Shown here: piece by piece, positions 34,774 through 45,286 of the stretch
Layout: every line of letters starts with the position of its first letter
How positions within the stretch are numbered: position 1 is the first letter of the stretch
Assembly: GCF_014705605.1 (NCBI RefSeq)
Contig: NZ_JACXIZ010000009.1
Span: 1 to 64,000 of the forward strand
Reading direction: 5' to 3'
DNA length: 64,000 nucleotides
Origin: Paenibacillus sabuli
Lineage (GTDB): Bacteria > Bacillota > Bacilli > Paenibacillales > Paenibacillaceae
The notes under the pieces: generated by a model
Seen by the model: the letters and a program-made list of their open reading frames with translations, nothing else
Told to the model about the DNA's origin: nothing
The model's database searches: none
Position numbers and translations under genes: made by a program

Positions 34774-35594
34774 CGTCCCCCCCCTTCCCGTCGCTGTGCC
34801 GCTTCCGTGCGAGCGTGCGGTATATGCAAGTAGCTCTGCATGAAAGGATAGTCGCCGCGGTAGACCAGCGTCAGCGCAATCAAATACTTACGGTGCCGCT
34901 CCAGCGTTTTGCGCGATACCGCGCTTTTGTGCAGCAGCGCCTTGATCGGCAGCTGTTTTTTGTCGTGCAGGCTGCGGTACAGACTGTCGTCTGCCGCCAG
35001 CTCGGCGGCAACGCCGAGCAGCATCCGCCGCGAATCGGCATGCTTGGGCGAGACCGCGGCCAGCTCGGAGAGCGTGATGCCGTAGCTCGCCAATTGCACG
35101 CCGAATTCGCCGATTTCGTGACGGCGCTCTTCGGCCTCTCGTCCGGCGCGGTAATGACGCAGCGCTTCGCCGACCTCCACCGGATGCGGAGGCTCCTCCT
35201 CCGTGTCCGCTTGCATCGTACAGTAAGGCAGCACGTTGGCATGACGCTGCTCCTTGCGGACATGATCGATCAGCCGTCTGCGGATGACCGTCTCGGCGAA
35301 GCCGAGAAAGCCTCTGCCCGCTCCCGGTGCAAATTGCTGGATCGCCTCGTGAAAAGCGCTGAGCGCCACGCTGAACTCGTCGTCGCGCGTTCGATCGATG
35401 TAGCGTTTGCTGAACCCGCTCGTCACGCGCGCGACAAACGGCCGATAGGCAGCAATAAAGCGCTCTTGAAGCGCAGTGTCCCCGCCCTGAATGCGAACGA
35501 CGATCGCTTCGGGAGCTTCGCGCCCAGTCGCTCTAGCGGGCTTTTCTGCCCGGATTCTGCCGAGCCATCGTTGAAACAACACCAAGCGCCTCAC
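34770..35594 (-). CDS. sigI: RNA polymerase sigma factor SigI
   Basis: A 274-aa SigI-type sigma-70 factor. The sigma-2 region covers about 40-120, with FSKRYIDRTRDDEFSVALSAF and FLGFAETVIRRRLIDHVRKE. The C-terminal SigI DNA-binding domain has the helix-turn-helix KALLHKSAVSRKTLERHRKYLIAL. In Bacillus SigI responds to heat and envelope stress, and in clostridia to polysaccharides; here the target genes are unknown. GTG 35594 is used as the start, but a second GTG at 35582 has a better-spaced GAGGTGAGG. It forms a two-gene operon with rsgI, overlapping by 4 bp. Confidence 0.92.
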   Translation of the reverse strand: MRRLVLFQRWLGRIRAEKPARATGREAPEAIVVRIQGGDTALQERFIAAYRPFVARVTSGFSKRYIDRTRDDEFSVALSAFHEAIQQFAPGAGRGFLGFAETVIRRRLIDHVRKEQRHANVLPYCTMQADTEEEPPHPVEVGEALRHYRAGREAEERRHEIGEFGVQLASYGITLSELAAVSPKHADSRRMLLGVAAELAADDSLYRSLHDKKQLPIKALLHKSAVSRKTLERHRKYLIALTLVYRGDYPFMQSYLHIPHARTEAAQRREGGGR

Positions 35595-35671
35595 CTCAGA
35601 TGACTGAATTGAACAAGTCGAAACGGCTCACGACGGCACAAGCCGTGCCCTCATATGCTTTCTTCATGTAA

Positions 35672-35697
35672 AGAAACCGCCTGTGCAGGCGGTTTCT
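35672..35697 (-). terminator. Terminator after the zinc-ribbon protein gene
   Basis: GAAACCGCCTG-TG-CAGGCGGTTTC is a perfect 11-bp stem ending 7 bp from the stop codon at 35704, followed on the minus strand by CTTTACAT. Confidence 0.75.
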
Positions 35698-35703
35698 GGA
35701 AGT

Positions 35704-36132
35704 TTAACGCACCGTTCCGTTGGAAGCGCGGCGTTTTTTCAGCTTGTTGCGCCGCAGATTGAGCACGCCCAGCCGCTGCTTGAGCTGCTTCTCCCATTCG
35801 GCGTCGCCGACGTTTTTGGCGAAGCCCAACAGATCAAGCGCGATGTCGATCTGGCTATGTACGACGTCCATCGGGTCCTCGCACTCGTGATTGACGCAAT
35901 TCTCATGCAACTCCAGTTCTTCCTGCTCGACATAATCGCAAAAATCCACCTCGGCCGCTCCGTCGCCGTGCGCGTAATCGGCCAAAATTTCGTATTCGTT
36001 CTCCACCATATAATGCACGTCCACTCTGTGGCACACCGGACAAAACAAGATCGGAACATTGTGAATGTGGGTACGGAAATGCCGCAATGTTCCTTTCGTG
36101 CCGATCATGCTCGCTCCACAACAAAAGCTCAT
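35704..36132 (-). CDS. Zinc-ribbon-like hypothetical protein
   Basis: A 142-aa soluble protein I cannot assign to a named family. The N-terminal half has SFCCGAS and a CPVCHRVDVHY knuckle (about 31-41), and further Cys/His near HENCVNHECED (about 76-86) could complete a metal site. The C-terminal third is a helical, strongly basic segment (RRNKLKKRRAS). GGAGGGG directly precedes ATG 36132, and a clean terminator follows, so the gene is real and probably monocistronic. Nucleic-acid binding is a guess from composition. Confidence 0.7.
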   Translation of the reverse strand: MSFCCGASMIGTKGTLRHFRTHIHNVPILFCPVCHRVDVHYMVENEYEILADYAHGDGAAEVDFCDYVEQEELELHENCVNHECEDPMDVVHSQIDIALDLLGFAKNVGDAEWEKQLKQRLGVLNLRRNKLKKRRASNGTVR

Positions 36133-36311
36133 TTCGAACCCCTCCTGTACAGCCGTCGCAAACGCCGCAGCGCCGCCGCCGATCTTTATTTGTCACACTT
36201 TTACCCTGTGGTATGTTCGACGAATCATGGCTAAATACTATTTTCCATGCCCGGACCCAAATTCCTGCTTTCCGCGCCAAGAAGTTGGCGGGCTGAACCG
36301 AATACGTTCGT

Positions 36312-36340
36312 TTTACCTGCTTCGACTTTTCACGTATACT
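36312..36340 (+). promoter_or_regulatory. SigA-type promoter of the two-component operon
   Basis: TTTACC and TATACT are separated by 17 bp, 75 bp upstream of the response regulator start. Confidence 0.6.
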
Positions 36341-36414
36341 GGATTCCTATTGTATAGCATTGCGCTGCGCCAGCGCAAGCGAGACCCAAGGTCGATTCGG
36401 ACGGAGGCTAACCC

Positions 36415-37116
36415 ATGAACGAAAAAATTCTGGTCGTCGAAGACGAGGCCAAAATTGCAGAGGCGATTGCTTACGCGCTGGGCAGGGAAGGCTATGTCGT
36501 CGAGGTCGCCGGCGACGGAGCCGAAGCGATCCGGCAGATCGCGCGGTTCCGGCCGGAGGCCATCATCCTCGACGTCATGCTGCCCGGCAAGGACGGCTAC
36601 GATATTCTCAAGCAGCTCCAGGATAAGGCCCGGATCGGCGTCATCATGCTGACGGCCAAGGAGGACATCGTCAACAAAATACTCGGCTTGGAGCTGGGCG
36701 CGGACGATTATATGACCAAGCCCTTCGACATGCGCGAGCTGCTCGCACGGACGAAGTCGCTGCTGCGGCGAATGCAGGCCGCGCGCGCCGGGGAGGCCGA
36801 AGAGCGGGAAGAGGAGCTAACGCTTGGCGACATCGTCATGCAGCCGAGCCGGCAAGCGGCCTGGGCGGCGGGGCGCGAGCTGGAGCTGACGCCCAAGGAG
36901 TACGACCTGCTGGCGCTGCTGATCGGTCATCCGGAGCGGGTCTATACCCGAGAGCAACTGCTCGACCTCATCTGGGGCATCGAATATGCCGGCGGTACGC
37001 GCACCGTCGATATTCATATCCAGCGCCTGCGCAAAAAGCTCGGCGAGCCGCTCAGCGATTCGATCCAGACCGTGCACGGCGTCGGCTACAAAGCGCTCGG
37101 AGGACGCGCGCGATGA
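36415..37116 (+). CDS. OmpR/PhoB-type response regulator
   Basis: A 233-aa two-domain response regulator. The receiver domain has the acidic pair ED at about 9-11, phospho-acceptor Asp53 in IILDVMLPGKDG, and Lys102 in YMTKPFDM. The C-terminal winged helix contains ELTPKEYDLLALLIGHPERVYTREQLL and ends in GVGYKAL. GGAGG lies before ATG 36415. The stop overlaps the start of the cognate histidine kinase (ATGA). The lipoprotein gene downstream may be part of the same unit. Confidence 0.95.
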   Translation: MNEKILVVEDEAKIAEAIAYALGREGYVVEVAGDGAEAIRQIARFRPEAIILDVMLPGKDGYDILKQLQDKARIGVIMLTAKEDIVNKILGLELGADDYMTKPFDMRELLARTKSLLRRMQAARAGEAEEREEELTLGDIVMQPSRQAAWAAGRELELTPKEYDLLALLIGHPERVYTREQLLDLIWGIEYAGGTRTVDIHIQRLRKKLGEPLSDSIQTVHGVGYKALGGRAR

Positions 37117-38594
37117 GAATCAGCATCAAGCTCAAATTCAGCGCCTTCCTCGCTGTCCTGCTGCTCTTGACCGTATTCATCTTGAGCGTGCTCGTCCTGC
37201 AAGGCATTCAGACCAACCAGCGCACACAGATGGAACGCTCGCTGGCGCAGCAGGCGCGGACGGCCAACCTGTTTTTCGTCCAGACGCTGCTGACCGAATC
37301 GATCAAGGTGCCCCGCACGTATCTGGCAGAAAACGGCGCCTCGCTGGCGTCGCAATTGAAGAATCTGAGCGGCCTGCGCGTCGCGCTCTACGATCAGGAC
37401 GGCAATCGGATCAGCCCGCGCGAAGGCGGCCCGGCCGCCGATCCCGCACGCCTGCAGACCGCGCTGCGCTATGCCCTGGACAATCAGACGGCGTACCTGA
37501 CCCGCGCCGATTCGCTCTACTACCTCGCGCCGCTGCGCAGCGGCGGCGCGCAGATCGGTGTCGTGCAGTTTCATTACCCGCTGGCGGATCACGCAGCGTT
37601 CGCGGACCAGATTCGACAGCTTTTTGTGTCGATCGGCGCCGTCGTATTCGTGCTGAGCTTCGTGCTTGCGTACTTCTACTTCGACGGCTTTGCCAATCGG
37701 ATCATTCGGCTCAACGGCGCCGTCGATCGCATCCGCAGCGGGCGCTACGATACGGCGCTGCGCACGCGCAAGGACGAGATCGGCGAGCTCGCCGAGGGCA
37801 TCCGGGCGATGAGCGAGCAGATCCGCCTCACGCTTCGCGCCAAGGACGAGGAGCGGGAGAAGCTCGCCCTCGCCGTCGACAAGCTCTCTCGTCTCGACGA
37901 GCAGCAAAAGCAGTTCATCGGCAACGTCACCCATGAATTCAAAACGCCGCTCACCTCCATCAAGTCCTATCTCGATCTGCTCGATATGTATCCCGACGAC
38001 GAGCAGTTGCTCGGCAAAGCGATCGGCAACATTGCCGGCGAGACTCAGCGCCTGTACGAAATGGTGGAAAAGGTGCTGCAGCTGTCCGCCCTGGAAAAGT
38101 ACGACTTCGAGTATCACAAGGAGCGCATTAACATTCGGGAAGCCGTGCTGGCGGTGCTAAACAGCCTGCGGGGCAAAATTGAAAAGTTCGGCATTCGGCT
38201 GGATACGGAGCTCGCGGACGCCGAGGTCGAGGCGGATCGCGACTGCCTGACCATTGTGCTCATGAATCTCATGGACAATGCCATCAAATACAATCGGCCG
38301 GGCGGACGGATTGCGGTGACCGGCACGCTGAAGGACGGAACGGCGGCGCTTGAGATTGCCGACAACGGCATCGGCATTCCGGAGGATGTCGCATCCCGCA
38401 TTTTTGATCCGTTCTACACGGTGGACAAGAATCGGGCCCGCGAAAACGGCGGCGCAGGGCTGGGCCTCTCGCTCGCCAAGCGCTACACCGAATCGCAGGG
38501 CGGCACCATCGCGCTCGCACGTACCGGACCGGAGGGAACCGCCTTCACTGTCGCCTTCCCGGCGGCCAACCGCGCCGAGTCGGATGAAAATTAA
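37113..38594 (+). CDS. Membrane sensor histidine kinase
   Basis: A 493-aa kinase. Membrane helix 1 is at about 9-30, followed by an extracytoplasmic sensor domain of about 140 residues. Helix 2 is at about 170-190, then a HAMP domain, then HisKA with phospho-acceptor His274 in NVTHEFKTPLTSIKSYLDLL. The ATPase domain shows NLMDNAIKYN, DNGIGIP, FDPFYTVDK and GAGLGLSLAK. It pairs with the response regulator immediately upstream, overlapping by 4 bp. Architecture is like PhoR/ResE-type envelope sensors; the stimulus is unknown. Confidence 0.94.
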   Translation: MRISIKLKFSAFLAVLLLLTVFILSVLVLQGIQTNQRTQMERSLAQQARTANLFFVQTLLTESIKVPRTYLAENGASLASQLKNLSGLRVALYDQDGNRISPREGGPAADPARLQTALRYALDNQTAYLTRADSLYYLAPLRSGGAQIGVVQFHYPLADHAAFADQIRQLFVSIGAVVFVLSFVLAYFYFDGFANRIIRLNGAVDRIRSGRYDTALRTRKDEIGELAEGIRAMSEQIRLTLRAKDEEREKLALAVDKLSRLDEQQKQFIGNVTHEFKTPLTSIKSYLDLLDMYPDDEQLLGKAIGNIAGETQRLYEMVEKVLQLSALEKYDFEYHKERINIREAVLAVLNSLRGKIEKFGIRLDTELADAEVEADRDCLTIVLMNLMDNAIKYNRPGGRIAVTGTLKDGTAALEIADNGIGIPEDVASRIFDPFYTVDKNRARENGGAGLGLSLAKRYTESQGGTIALARTGPEGTAFTVAFPAANRAESDEN

Positions 38595-38688
38595 CGTTTT
38601 GGAGCGGTTTTGTTTACATTTTTGAGACAACTGGCCGCATTTTGGGTACATATGGGTGATATCGTAATGAGCAAGGAGGGGAACAACC

Positions 38689-39825
38689 ATGAAAAAACAC
38701 CCATTGCAAATGGCCGCTCTGTCCGCCGCGCTGCTGCTGACGCTGGGCGCTTGCGCTTCGAACAACGAGCCCGGCCGCGTAACCGACGAGGATCCGGAGG
38801 GCGATATCACGGTGATCGAAAATCAAGACGAGGAGGTCGGCGAGCCCGTCGTCTCGATCGAGAAGATCGACGAACTCGAACAGGTGCAAATTACCGACTG
38901 GCTGGACGACAACACCGCAATCGTGTCCAAGGCCAACACCGAGCTCGACAAAATGGAGCTCGCCGAGCTCGCCGATCAGTATCCAAGAAGCCTGTACTAT
39001 TACCACGTGGACACCGACGAGTACGAGTTGATCCAGGCGGAGGAGAACGCCTTCCTGGGAAGCGCGGAGCTGTCGCCGGACAACACCCATCTGCTGTATA
39101 CGATCAGTTCGCTCGGCGATCCCGTCTTCTCGGTGCTGAATCTGGAGACGATGGAAGGCTTCGATCTGACAGGCGATCCGATCGGCGGCGCGATGAGCGC
39201 GAGCTGGGCGGACAATGAGACGATCGTCGGCGCCTCCTACGCCGGCGGCGCGTATGTGGCGACCGTCTCGGGCGAGCTCGGCCCCATGGAGCACCTGGAT
39301 GAAGGCGCGCTGTACCTCGTCCAGCAGTCGGGCGATCGCGTCTACTACAACACCAATAGCGAGCCCGGGCTTCAGGCGCTCGATACGCAGAGCGGCGAGT
39401 CGACGGCGCTGCCCTTCGACAATGCCGGCGGAATCTACCCGTCGCCCGACGGCAATCAGCTGCTGGTCGCCCAATACAACGACTCGAAGATGTCGCTGAT
39501 CCTCAGCGACACGGCGGGCAGCGATCCCCGGACCATTGCCGAGGGCGCCAGCATCGCAGGCGTCTCCTGGTCGCCCGATCAGAGCATGGCGGCGTACATC
39601 CTTCAGGAGGAAGAAGGCAGCCAAGCAGGCAGAAGCCTGTACGTCTACGATCTGCTCAGTGACGATACGACGCAGATTGCAGTCAATCTGGAGCAGGCGT
39701 TTACCTCCTGGAGTCCGTCCAACGAAAAGCTCGCTTTTGTCGAATGGGGAGAGGAGTCCTACAGCAGCAGCATCGTCTACTTGAACTACGCGCTGCAGGG
39801 CGGCTCGGACGCCCAGACGCCTTGA
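38689..39825 (+). CDS. Lipoprotein with TolB-like beta-propeller repeats
   Basis: A 378-aa exported lipoprotein. The signal peptide ends in a TLGAC lipobox (Cys22), followed by an acidic linker (EDPEGDITVIENQDEEVGE) and then a beta-propeller with recurring TolB/WD40-like blades: LSPDNTHLLYTIS, PSPDGNQLLVAQY, WSPDQSMAAYIL and WSPSNEKLAFVEW. It probably sits on the outer face of the membrane. It follows the two-component genes by about 95 bp with a good AAGGAGGGG, so it may be a partner or a target of that system. The ligand is unknown. Confidence 0.85.
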   Translation: MKKHPLQMAALSAALLLTLGACASNNEPGRVTDEDPEGDITVIENQDEEVGEPVVSIEKIDELEQVQITDWLDDNTAIVSKANTELDKMELAELADQYPRSLYYYHVDTDEYELIQAEENAFLGSAELSPDNTHLLYTISSLGDPVFSVLNLETMEGFDLTGDPIGGAMSASWADNETIVGASYAGGAYVATVSGELGPMEHLDEGALYLVQQSGDRVYYNTNSEPGLQALDTQSGESTALPFDNAGGIYPSPDGNQLLVAQYNDSKMSLILSDTAGSDPRTIAEGASIAGVSWSPDQSMAAYILQEEEGSQAGRSLYVYDLLSDDTTQIAVNLEQAFTSWSPSNEKLAFVEWGEESYSSSIVYLNYALQGGSDAQTP

Positions 39826-39892
39826 ACGTAAGCAACATCCAAGAGTCCGCTCATCGGCTGTCCCCATACTAGCGAAGCAAAAGACCTGCGCG

Positions 39893-39919
39893 CCATAAAT
39901 GGCCCGCAGGTTATTTTTC
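39893..39919 (+). terminator. Terminator after the lipoprotein gene
   Basis: ACCTGCG/CGCAGGT arms around a 10-nt loop, followed by TTATTTTTC on the plus strand. Confidence 0.7.
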
Positions 39920-39958
39920 TTGTCGCGACGTCGGAGGACCGCATCAGCCGTTTTGCCT

Positions 39959-41356
39959 TTATACCAGCGACCGCGCCTGCCACTTACCGCTCCTGTAGCG
40001 CCGCCAGAACAACAGCCCCCGCACGCCCCACTCGCCGTTCATCGCAATCCACACGCCGATGATGCCGATGCCCAGCACGACGCCCAGCACATAGCCGAGC
40101 CCGATCCGGAACAGCCACATCGACAGCATTGCGATCACCGAGGTATAGCGCGCGTCCCCGGCGGCGCGCAAGCCGGCAGGCAGGACGAAGCTGATGCCCC
40201 ATAGCGGAATCTGGGCGAGCGCGTTGATCAGCACAATCCAGAACACGTCGCCGATAATCGCATCCGGCGGATTGAACAAGCGCACCATCGGATAAAACAA
40301 CGGCAGCAGCACCAGCGCCATCACAGTAAAAAATAGCGCCGACAGCCACAGAAAGCCGCGAATAAACTTGCGCGCATCGTCAAAATGGCGAGCGCCGACG
40401 CATTGCCCCACCACCGTGACCAGCGTTAGCGACAACGCCATCGACGGCACTTGATAGAGCATCGCCAGGGAGCCGCTGATCGCATTGGCGGCGATCGCAT
40501 AGGTTCCCATGCCGACGATGAACACCTGGGTCATCATTTTGCCGCCGTTGAAAAACACCTGCTCCGCCGCAAACGGGATGCCAACCGCCATCATTTTTTT
40601 GAACATCGACCAGGGGACGCGCACGAGCTCGCGCAAGCGAAGACGCAGCTCCGTGTCCATCCGCAGCACGACAACCAGCGCACAGATTGCCGCCGCATAG
40701 CGCGCGACATTGACTGCAATCGTCATGCCCGGCACGCCCATGTCGAGCCCGATCACGAGCAGCAGATTGAGCAGCACGTACAAGCCGTTCATAATGAGCG
40801 AGAGCGCCATCGACACGCGCGTCCGACCGACGCCGCGCATTGCGGCGTTGACGGCCTGAACGATGCCCAGACCCATGTAAGAGAGGCCGCTGCCGATCAG
40901 GTACGTGCTCGCGCTGCCCAGTACCTCAGGCGTCGCAGAGCCGAATAGCAGACCGAGCAGCGGGCCGTGCAGGAGCGCGACGAACAGACCGATCGCCAGC
41001 GAGAGCAGGGATACGGCCGCGATCGTTCCAGCCGCCGCAGTCGACACCATCGATGGATTTCCGCTTCCTTTATATTGCGCGACGACGACCGTGCCCCCGG
41101 TCGCCATCGCAATGAAGATCTGAATGAACAAAATATTCAGCGTATCCACCATGCTGACCGCACTGATCGCGTCCACGCCGGAGGAGCTGATCATCGCCGT
41201 ATTGAGCAGGTTCAAGCCGACGATGAAGGTCTGGTCGATCAACACCGGAAAAAACAAGGCCATGATTCTGCGATAATCCATCGTCTCGCCGGTCAGGTGC
41301 TTCTCCAGCAAGAGGTGTGTCCGTGCGGATAGGCCGAGCCGTCCCAAAATCCTCAT
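39959..41356 (-). CDS. MATE family efflux transporter
   Basis: A 465-aa protein with 12 membrane helices in two homologous halves (MatE domains). The first half begins MDYRRIMALFFPVLIDQTFIVG and the second KKMMAVGIPFAAEQVFFNGG. MATE proteins export drugs or metabolites in exchange for Na+ or H+. The N-terminal EKHLTGETMDYRR fits close relatives in Bacillales, so the long start is kept; GTG 41359 or ATG 41356 are both possible, and the ribosome binding site is weak. It is alone on its strand, and the substrate is unknown. Confidence 0.9.
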   Translation of the reverse strand: MRILGRLGLSARTHLLLEKHLTGETMDYRRIMALFFPVLIDQTFIVGLNLLNTAMISSSGVDAISAVSMVDTLNILFIQIFIAMATGGTVVVAQYKGSGNPSMVSTAAAGTIAAVSLLSLAIGLFVALLHGPLLGLLFGSATPEVLGSASTYLIGSGLSYMGLGIVQAVNAAMRGVGRTRVSMALSLIMNGLYVLLNLLLVIGLDMGVPGMTIAVNVARYAAAICALVVVLRMDTELRLRLRELVRVPWSMFKKMMAVGIPFAAEQVFFNGGKMMTQVFIVGMGTYAIAANAISGSLAMLYQVPSMALSLTLVTVVGQCVGARHFDDARKFIRGFLWLSALFFTVMALVLLPLFYPMVRLFNPPDAIIGDVFWIVLINALAQIPLWGISFVLPAGLRAAGDARYTSVIAMLSMWLFRIGLGYVLGVVLGIGIIGVWIAMNGEWGVRGLLFWRRYRSGKWQARSLV

Positions 41357-41516
41357 CACTTCTTTTCAAGTATCGTACAACGGTCACATGAAGGATGCGG
41401 CCTATGTCGGTCTAATTGTAGTTCCAGCGCCCAAATAACGCAATCCGGGCTACAGGCGATGGGGGGCGACGCGGCCCGCTCTGGACGCGCCTGCTCTTCC
41501 ATCTGGCTGCAGGCGC

Positions 41517-41552
41517 AAAAAAGCTCCCCCGTTGTTGCTTTTGGGGGAGCTT
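41517..41552 (-). terminator. Terminator after the peroxiredoxin gene
   Basis: AAGCTCCCCC/GGGGGAGCTT, a 10-bp stem, followed by TTTTTTG on the minus strand, 19 bp from the stop codon. Confidence 0.85.
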
Positions 41553-41570
41553 GGAAGGCGCAGCCGGATC

Positions 41571-42119
41571 TTACTTCGCCACCAGATGCTGGTCGCCAGG
41601 CTTCCAGTTCATCGGGCACAGTCCGCCGGACTGAAGCGCCTGCAGCACGCGGAGCGTTTCTTCGACGCTGCGGCCTACGTCGTTGTGGTTGACGACCTGG
41701 TATTTCAGCTCGCCTTCCGGATCGATGATGAACAGACCGCGGAGCGCGACGCCTTCTTCTTCGATCAGCACGCCATACTCGCGCGCCACTTGCTTGGTGA
41801 TGTCCGCAGCCAGCGGGAAGTTCAGCTCGCCGAGGCCGTTGTCATTGACCGGCGTGTTGAGCCAAGCGCGATGGCTGTGCTTGCTGTCGACGCTGACGCC
41901 GAGCACTTCCGTGTTCAGCTTCTTGAATTCGCCTGCCGCTTCGCTGAGCGCAGTGATTTCGGTCGGGCATACAAACGTAAAGTCCAGCGGATAGAAGAAA
42001 AGGACGAGCCATTTGCCCTTGTAATCGGTGAGCGAGGCGGAACCGAATTCCTTGCCATTGCCCAGTGCCGTCTCCATCGTAAAATCCGGTGCCGGCTTGC
42101 CTACCAAACGATCTGCCAT
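41571..42119 (-). CDS. 2-Cys peroxiredoxin, AhpC/YkuU-like
   Basis: A 182-aa thiol peroxidase that reduces peroxides in the cytosol. The peroxidatic Cys51 is in FYPLDFTFVCPTEI, and the resolving Cys is in the C-terminal GGLCPMNW. The arm REYGVLIEEEGVALRGLFII is typical of the YkuU/AhpC branch. The open frame begins at 42143, but the AAGGAGG ribosome binding site fits ATG 42119. A SigA-type promoter and a perfect PerR box lie upstream, which fits peroxide-responsive control. No AhpF gene is adjacent. Confidence 0.93.
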   Translation of the reverse strand: MADRLVGKPAPDFTMETALGNGKEFGSASLTDYKGKWLVLFFYPLDFTFVCPTEITALSEAAGEFKKLNTEVLGVSVDSKHSHRAWLNTPVNDNGLGELNFPLAADITKQVAREYGVLIEEEGVALRGLFIIDPEGELKYQVVNHNDVGRSVEETLRVLQALQSGGLCPMNWKPGDQHLVAK

Positions 42120-42202
42120 TCCCAAACGACCTCCTTGGCGCATAAGCGCATAATTGAAATGTGTAGCTCGCCCATGCCCTCATGAACGAGCCCTCGAGTA
42201 AA

Positions 42203-42231
42203 ATCCTATCACCAGATAAGAACAAAGTCAA
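42203..42231 (-). promoter_or_regulatory. SigA-type promoter of the peroxiredoxin gene
   Basis: On the minus strand TTGACT and TAGGAT are separated by 17 bp, about 84 bp upstream of the start codon. Confidence 0.65.
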
Positions 42232-42250
42232 GATTATATCAATTATTTTT

Positions 42251-42265
42251 TTATAATAATTATAA
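42251..42265. promoter_or_regulatory. Perfect PerR box
   Basis: TTATAATAATTATAA matches the Bacillus PerR consensus TTATAATNATTATAA at all 14 defined positions (7-1-7 palindrome). It lies 20 bp upstream of the -35 of the peroxiredoxin promoter. The AT-rich surroundings raise the chance of coincidence slightly, but the position before a peroxidase gene supports it. Confidence 0.75.
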
Positions 42266-42322
42266 TTATCATTCTCATTCAGAACGGAACTCGGACCGCG
42301 GCGTCCGAGTCCGGTCCGAATC

Positions 42323-43402
42323 TTACTTGCTGAGTGCAGCCACAATTCGCTCGCCCATCGCTTCCGTGCCAAGGGCCTTGCTCTTGTCGACGGCGATATC
42401 GCCCGTACGGTGGCCCGCATCAAGCACCGACTTGACGGCATTCTCGATCGCCTGAGCCGCCTCTTCGTAGCCGAACGTCAAGCGGTACATCAGCGCGACC
42501 GACAGGATCGTCGCGATCGGATTGGAGATGCCCTGGCCGGCAATATCCGGCGCCGAGCCGTGCACCGGCTCGTACAGGCCAAAGCTGCCCTCGCCCAGCG
42601 AAGCGGACGACAGCATGCCGATCGAGCCCGTCAGCATCGCGGCCTCGTCGCTGAGGATGTCGCCGAACATGTTCTCCGTCACGATGACGTCGAAGCTTGA
42701 CGGGCGGCGCAGCAGCTGCATCGCGCAGTTGTCGACGAGCACATGCTCCAGCTCGACGTCCGGATACTCCGGTGCGATGCGGTTGACGACCTCGCGCCAC
42801 AGGCGCGACGTCTCCAGGACGTTCGCCTTGTCCACGGAGGCCAGACGCTTGCTGCGCTTCTGCGCGATTTCGAACGCTTGGCGGACAATCCGCTCGACTT
42901 CGCTGACGTTGTATACGCAGGTATCGACGGCCTCTTGGCCGTGCTCGCCGTCGCGGCGGAACTTCTCGCCGAAATAGATGCCTCCGGTGAGCTCGCGCAC
43001 GACGATCAGATCGGTGCCCTCGAGCACCTCGGGCTTGAGCGTCGAAGCGTCCATCAGGCAGTCGAATACCGTCGCCGGCCGAATGTTCGAGAACAGGCCC
43101 AGCGCTTTGCGGATGCCGAGCAAGCCCGTCTCCGGACGCAGCTCTTTGCTGTTGTTGTCCCATTTCGGTCCGCCGACTGCGCCGAGCAGCACGGCGTCGG
43201 CACGCTGGCAGATGTCGAGCGTTTCCTGCGGCAGCGGGGTTCCTTTTTCGTCGATGGCGATGCCGCCGAACAGACCGTGTTCAAATTCGAATTTCAGACC
43301 GAACAGCTCCTCGGTCTTCTTCATGACTTTGATCGCTTCGCCCACGACCTCTGGGCCGATGCCGTCACCGCCGAGCACGGCGATTTTTTTTACGTCCGTC
43401 AT
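42323..43402 (-). CDS. leuB: 3-isopropylmalate dehydrogenase
   Basis: A 359-aa LeuB that oxidatively decarboxylates 3-isopropylmalate to 2-oxoisocaproate in leucine synthesis, using NAD+ and Mg/Mn. Motifs seen are [13 protein letters not shown] at the N-terminus and the metal/substrate signature [20 protein letters not shown] (about 245-265), with normal length. It is the last gene of the ilvB-ilvN-ilvC-leuB run, 164 bp after ilvC. leuA, leuC and leuD are not in the window, so the usual ilv-leu operon is shortened or split. AAAGGAG lies about 12 nt before ATG 43402. Confidence 0.96.
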   Translation of the reverse strand: MTDVKKIAVLGGDGIGPEVVGEAIKVMKKTEELFGLKFEFEHGLFGGIAIDEKGTPLPQETLDICQRADAVLLGAVGGPKWDNNSKELRPETGLLGIRKALGLFSNIRPATVFDCLMDASTLKPEVLEGTDLIVVRELTGGIYFGEKFRRDGEHGQEAVDTCVYNVSEVERIVRQAFEIAQKRSKRLASVDKANVLETSRLWREVVNRIAPEYPDVELEHVLVDNCAMQLLRRPSSFDVIVTENMFGDILSDEAAMLTGSIGMLSSASLGEGSFGLYEPVHGSAPDIAGQGISNPIATILSVALMYRLTFGYEEAAQAIENAVKSVLDAGHRTGDIAVDKSKALGTEAMGERIVAALSK

Positions 43403-43566
43403 TATGGCATTACACTCCTTTGGCTAATAGCTGGATCATGCGGGATGGCAACAAGCATCCCGGACAAGCCGCGCAGGCCCGCAGCGACCGCCGGGCGCAA
43501 GGCTGGCGGTCCGGCGGTCGCTGCCGGTCGATCCGGGATCGGGATATTGCAGTATGAATCGTACGA

Positions 43567-45272
<1,706 letters not shown>

Positions 45273-45286
45273 CAGATTACTCAAGA

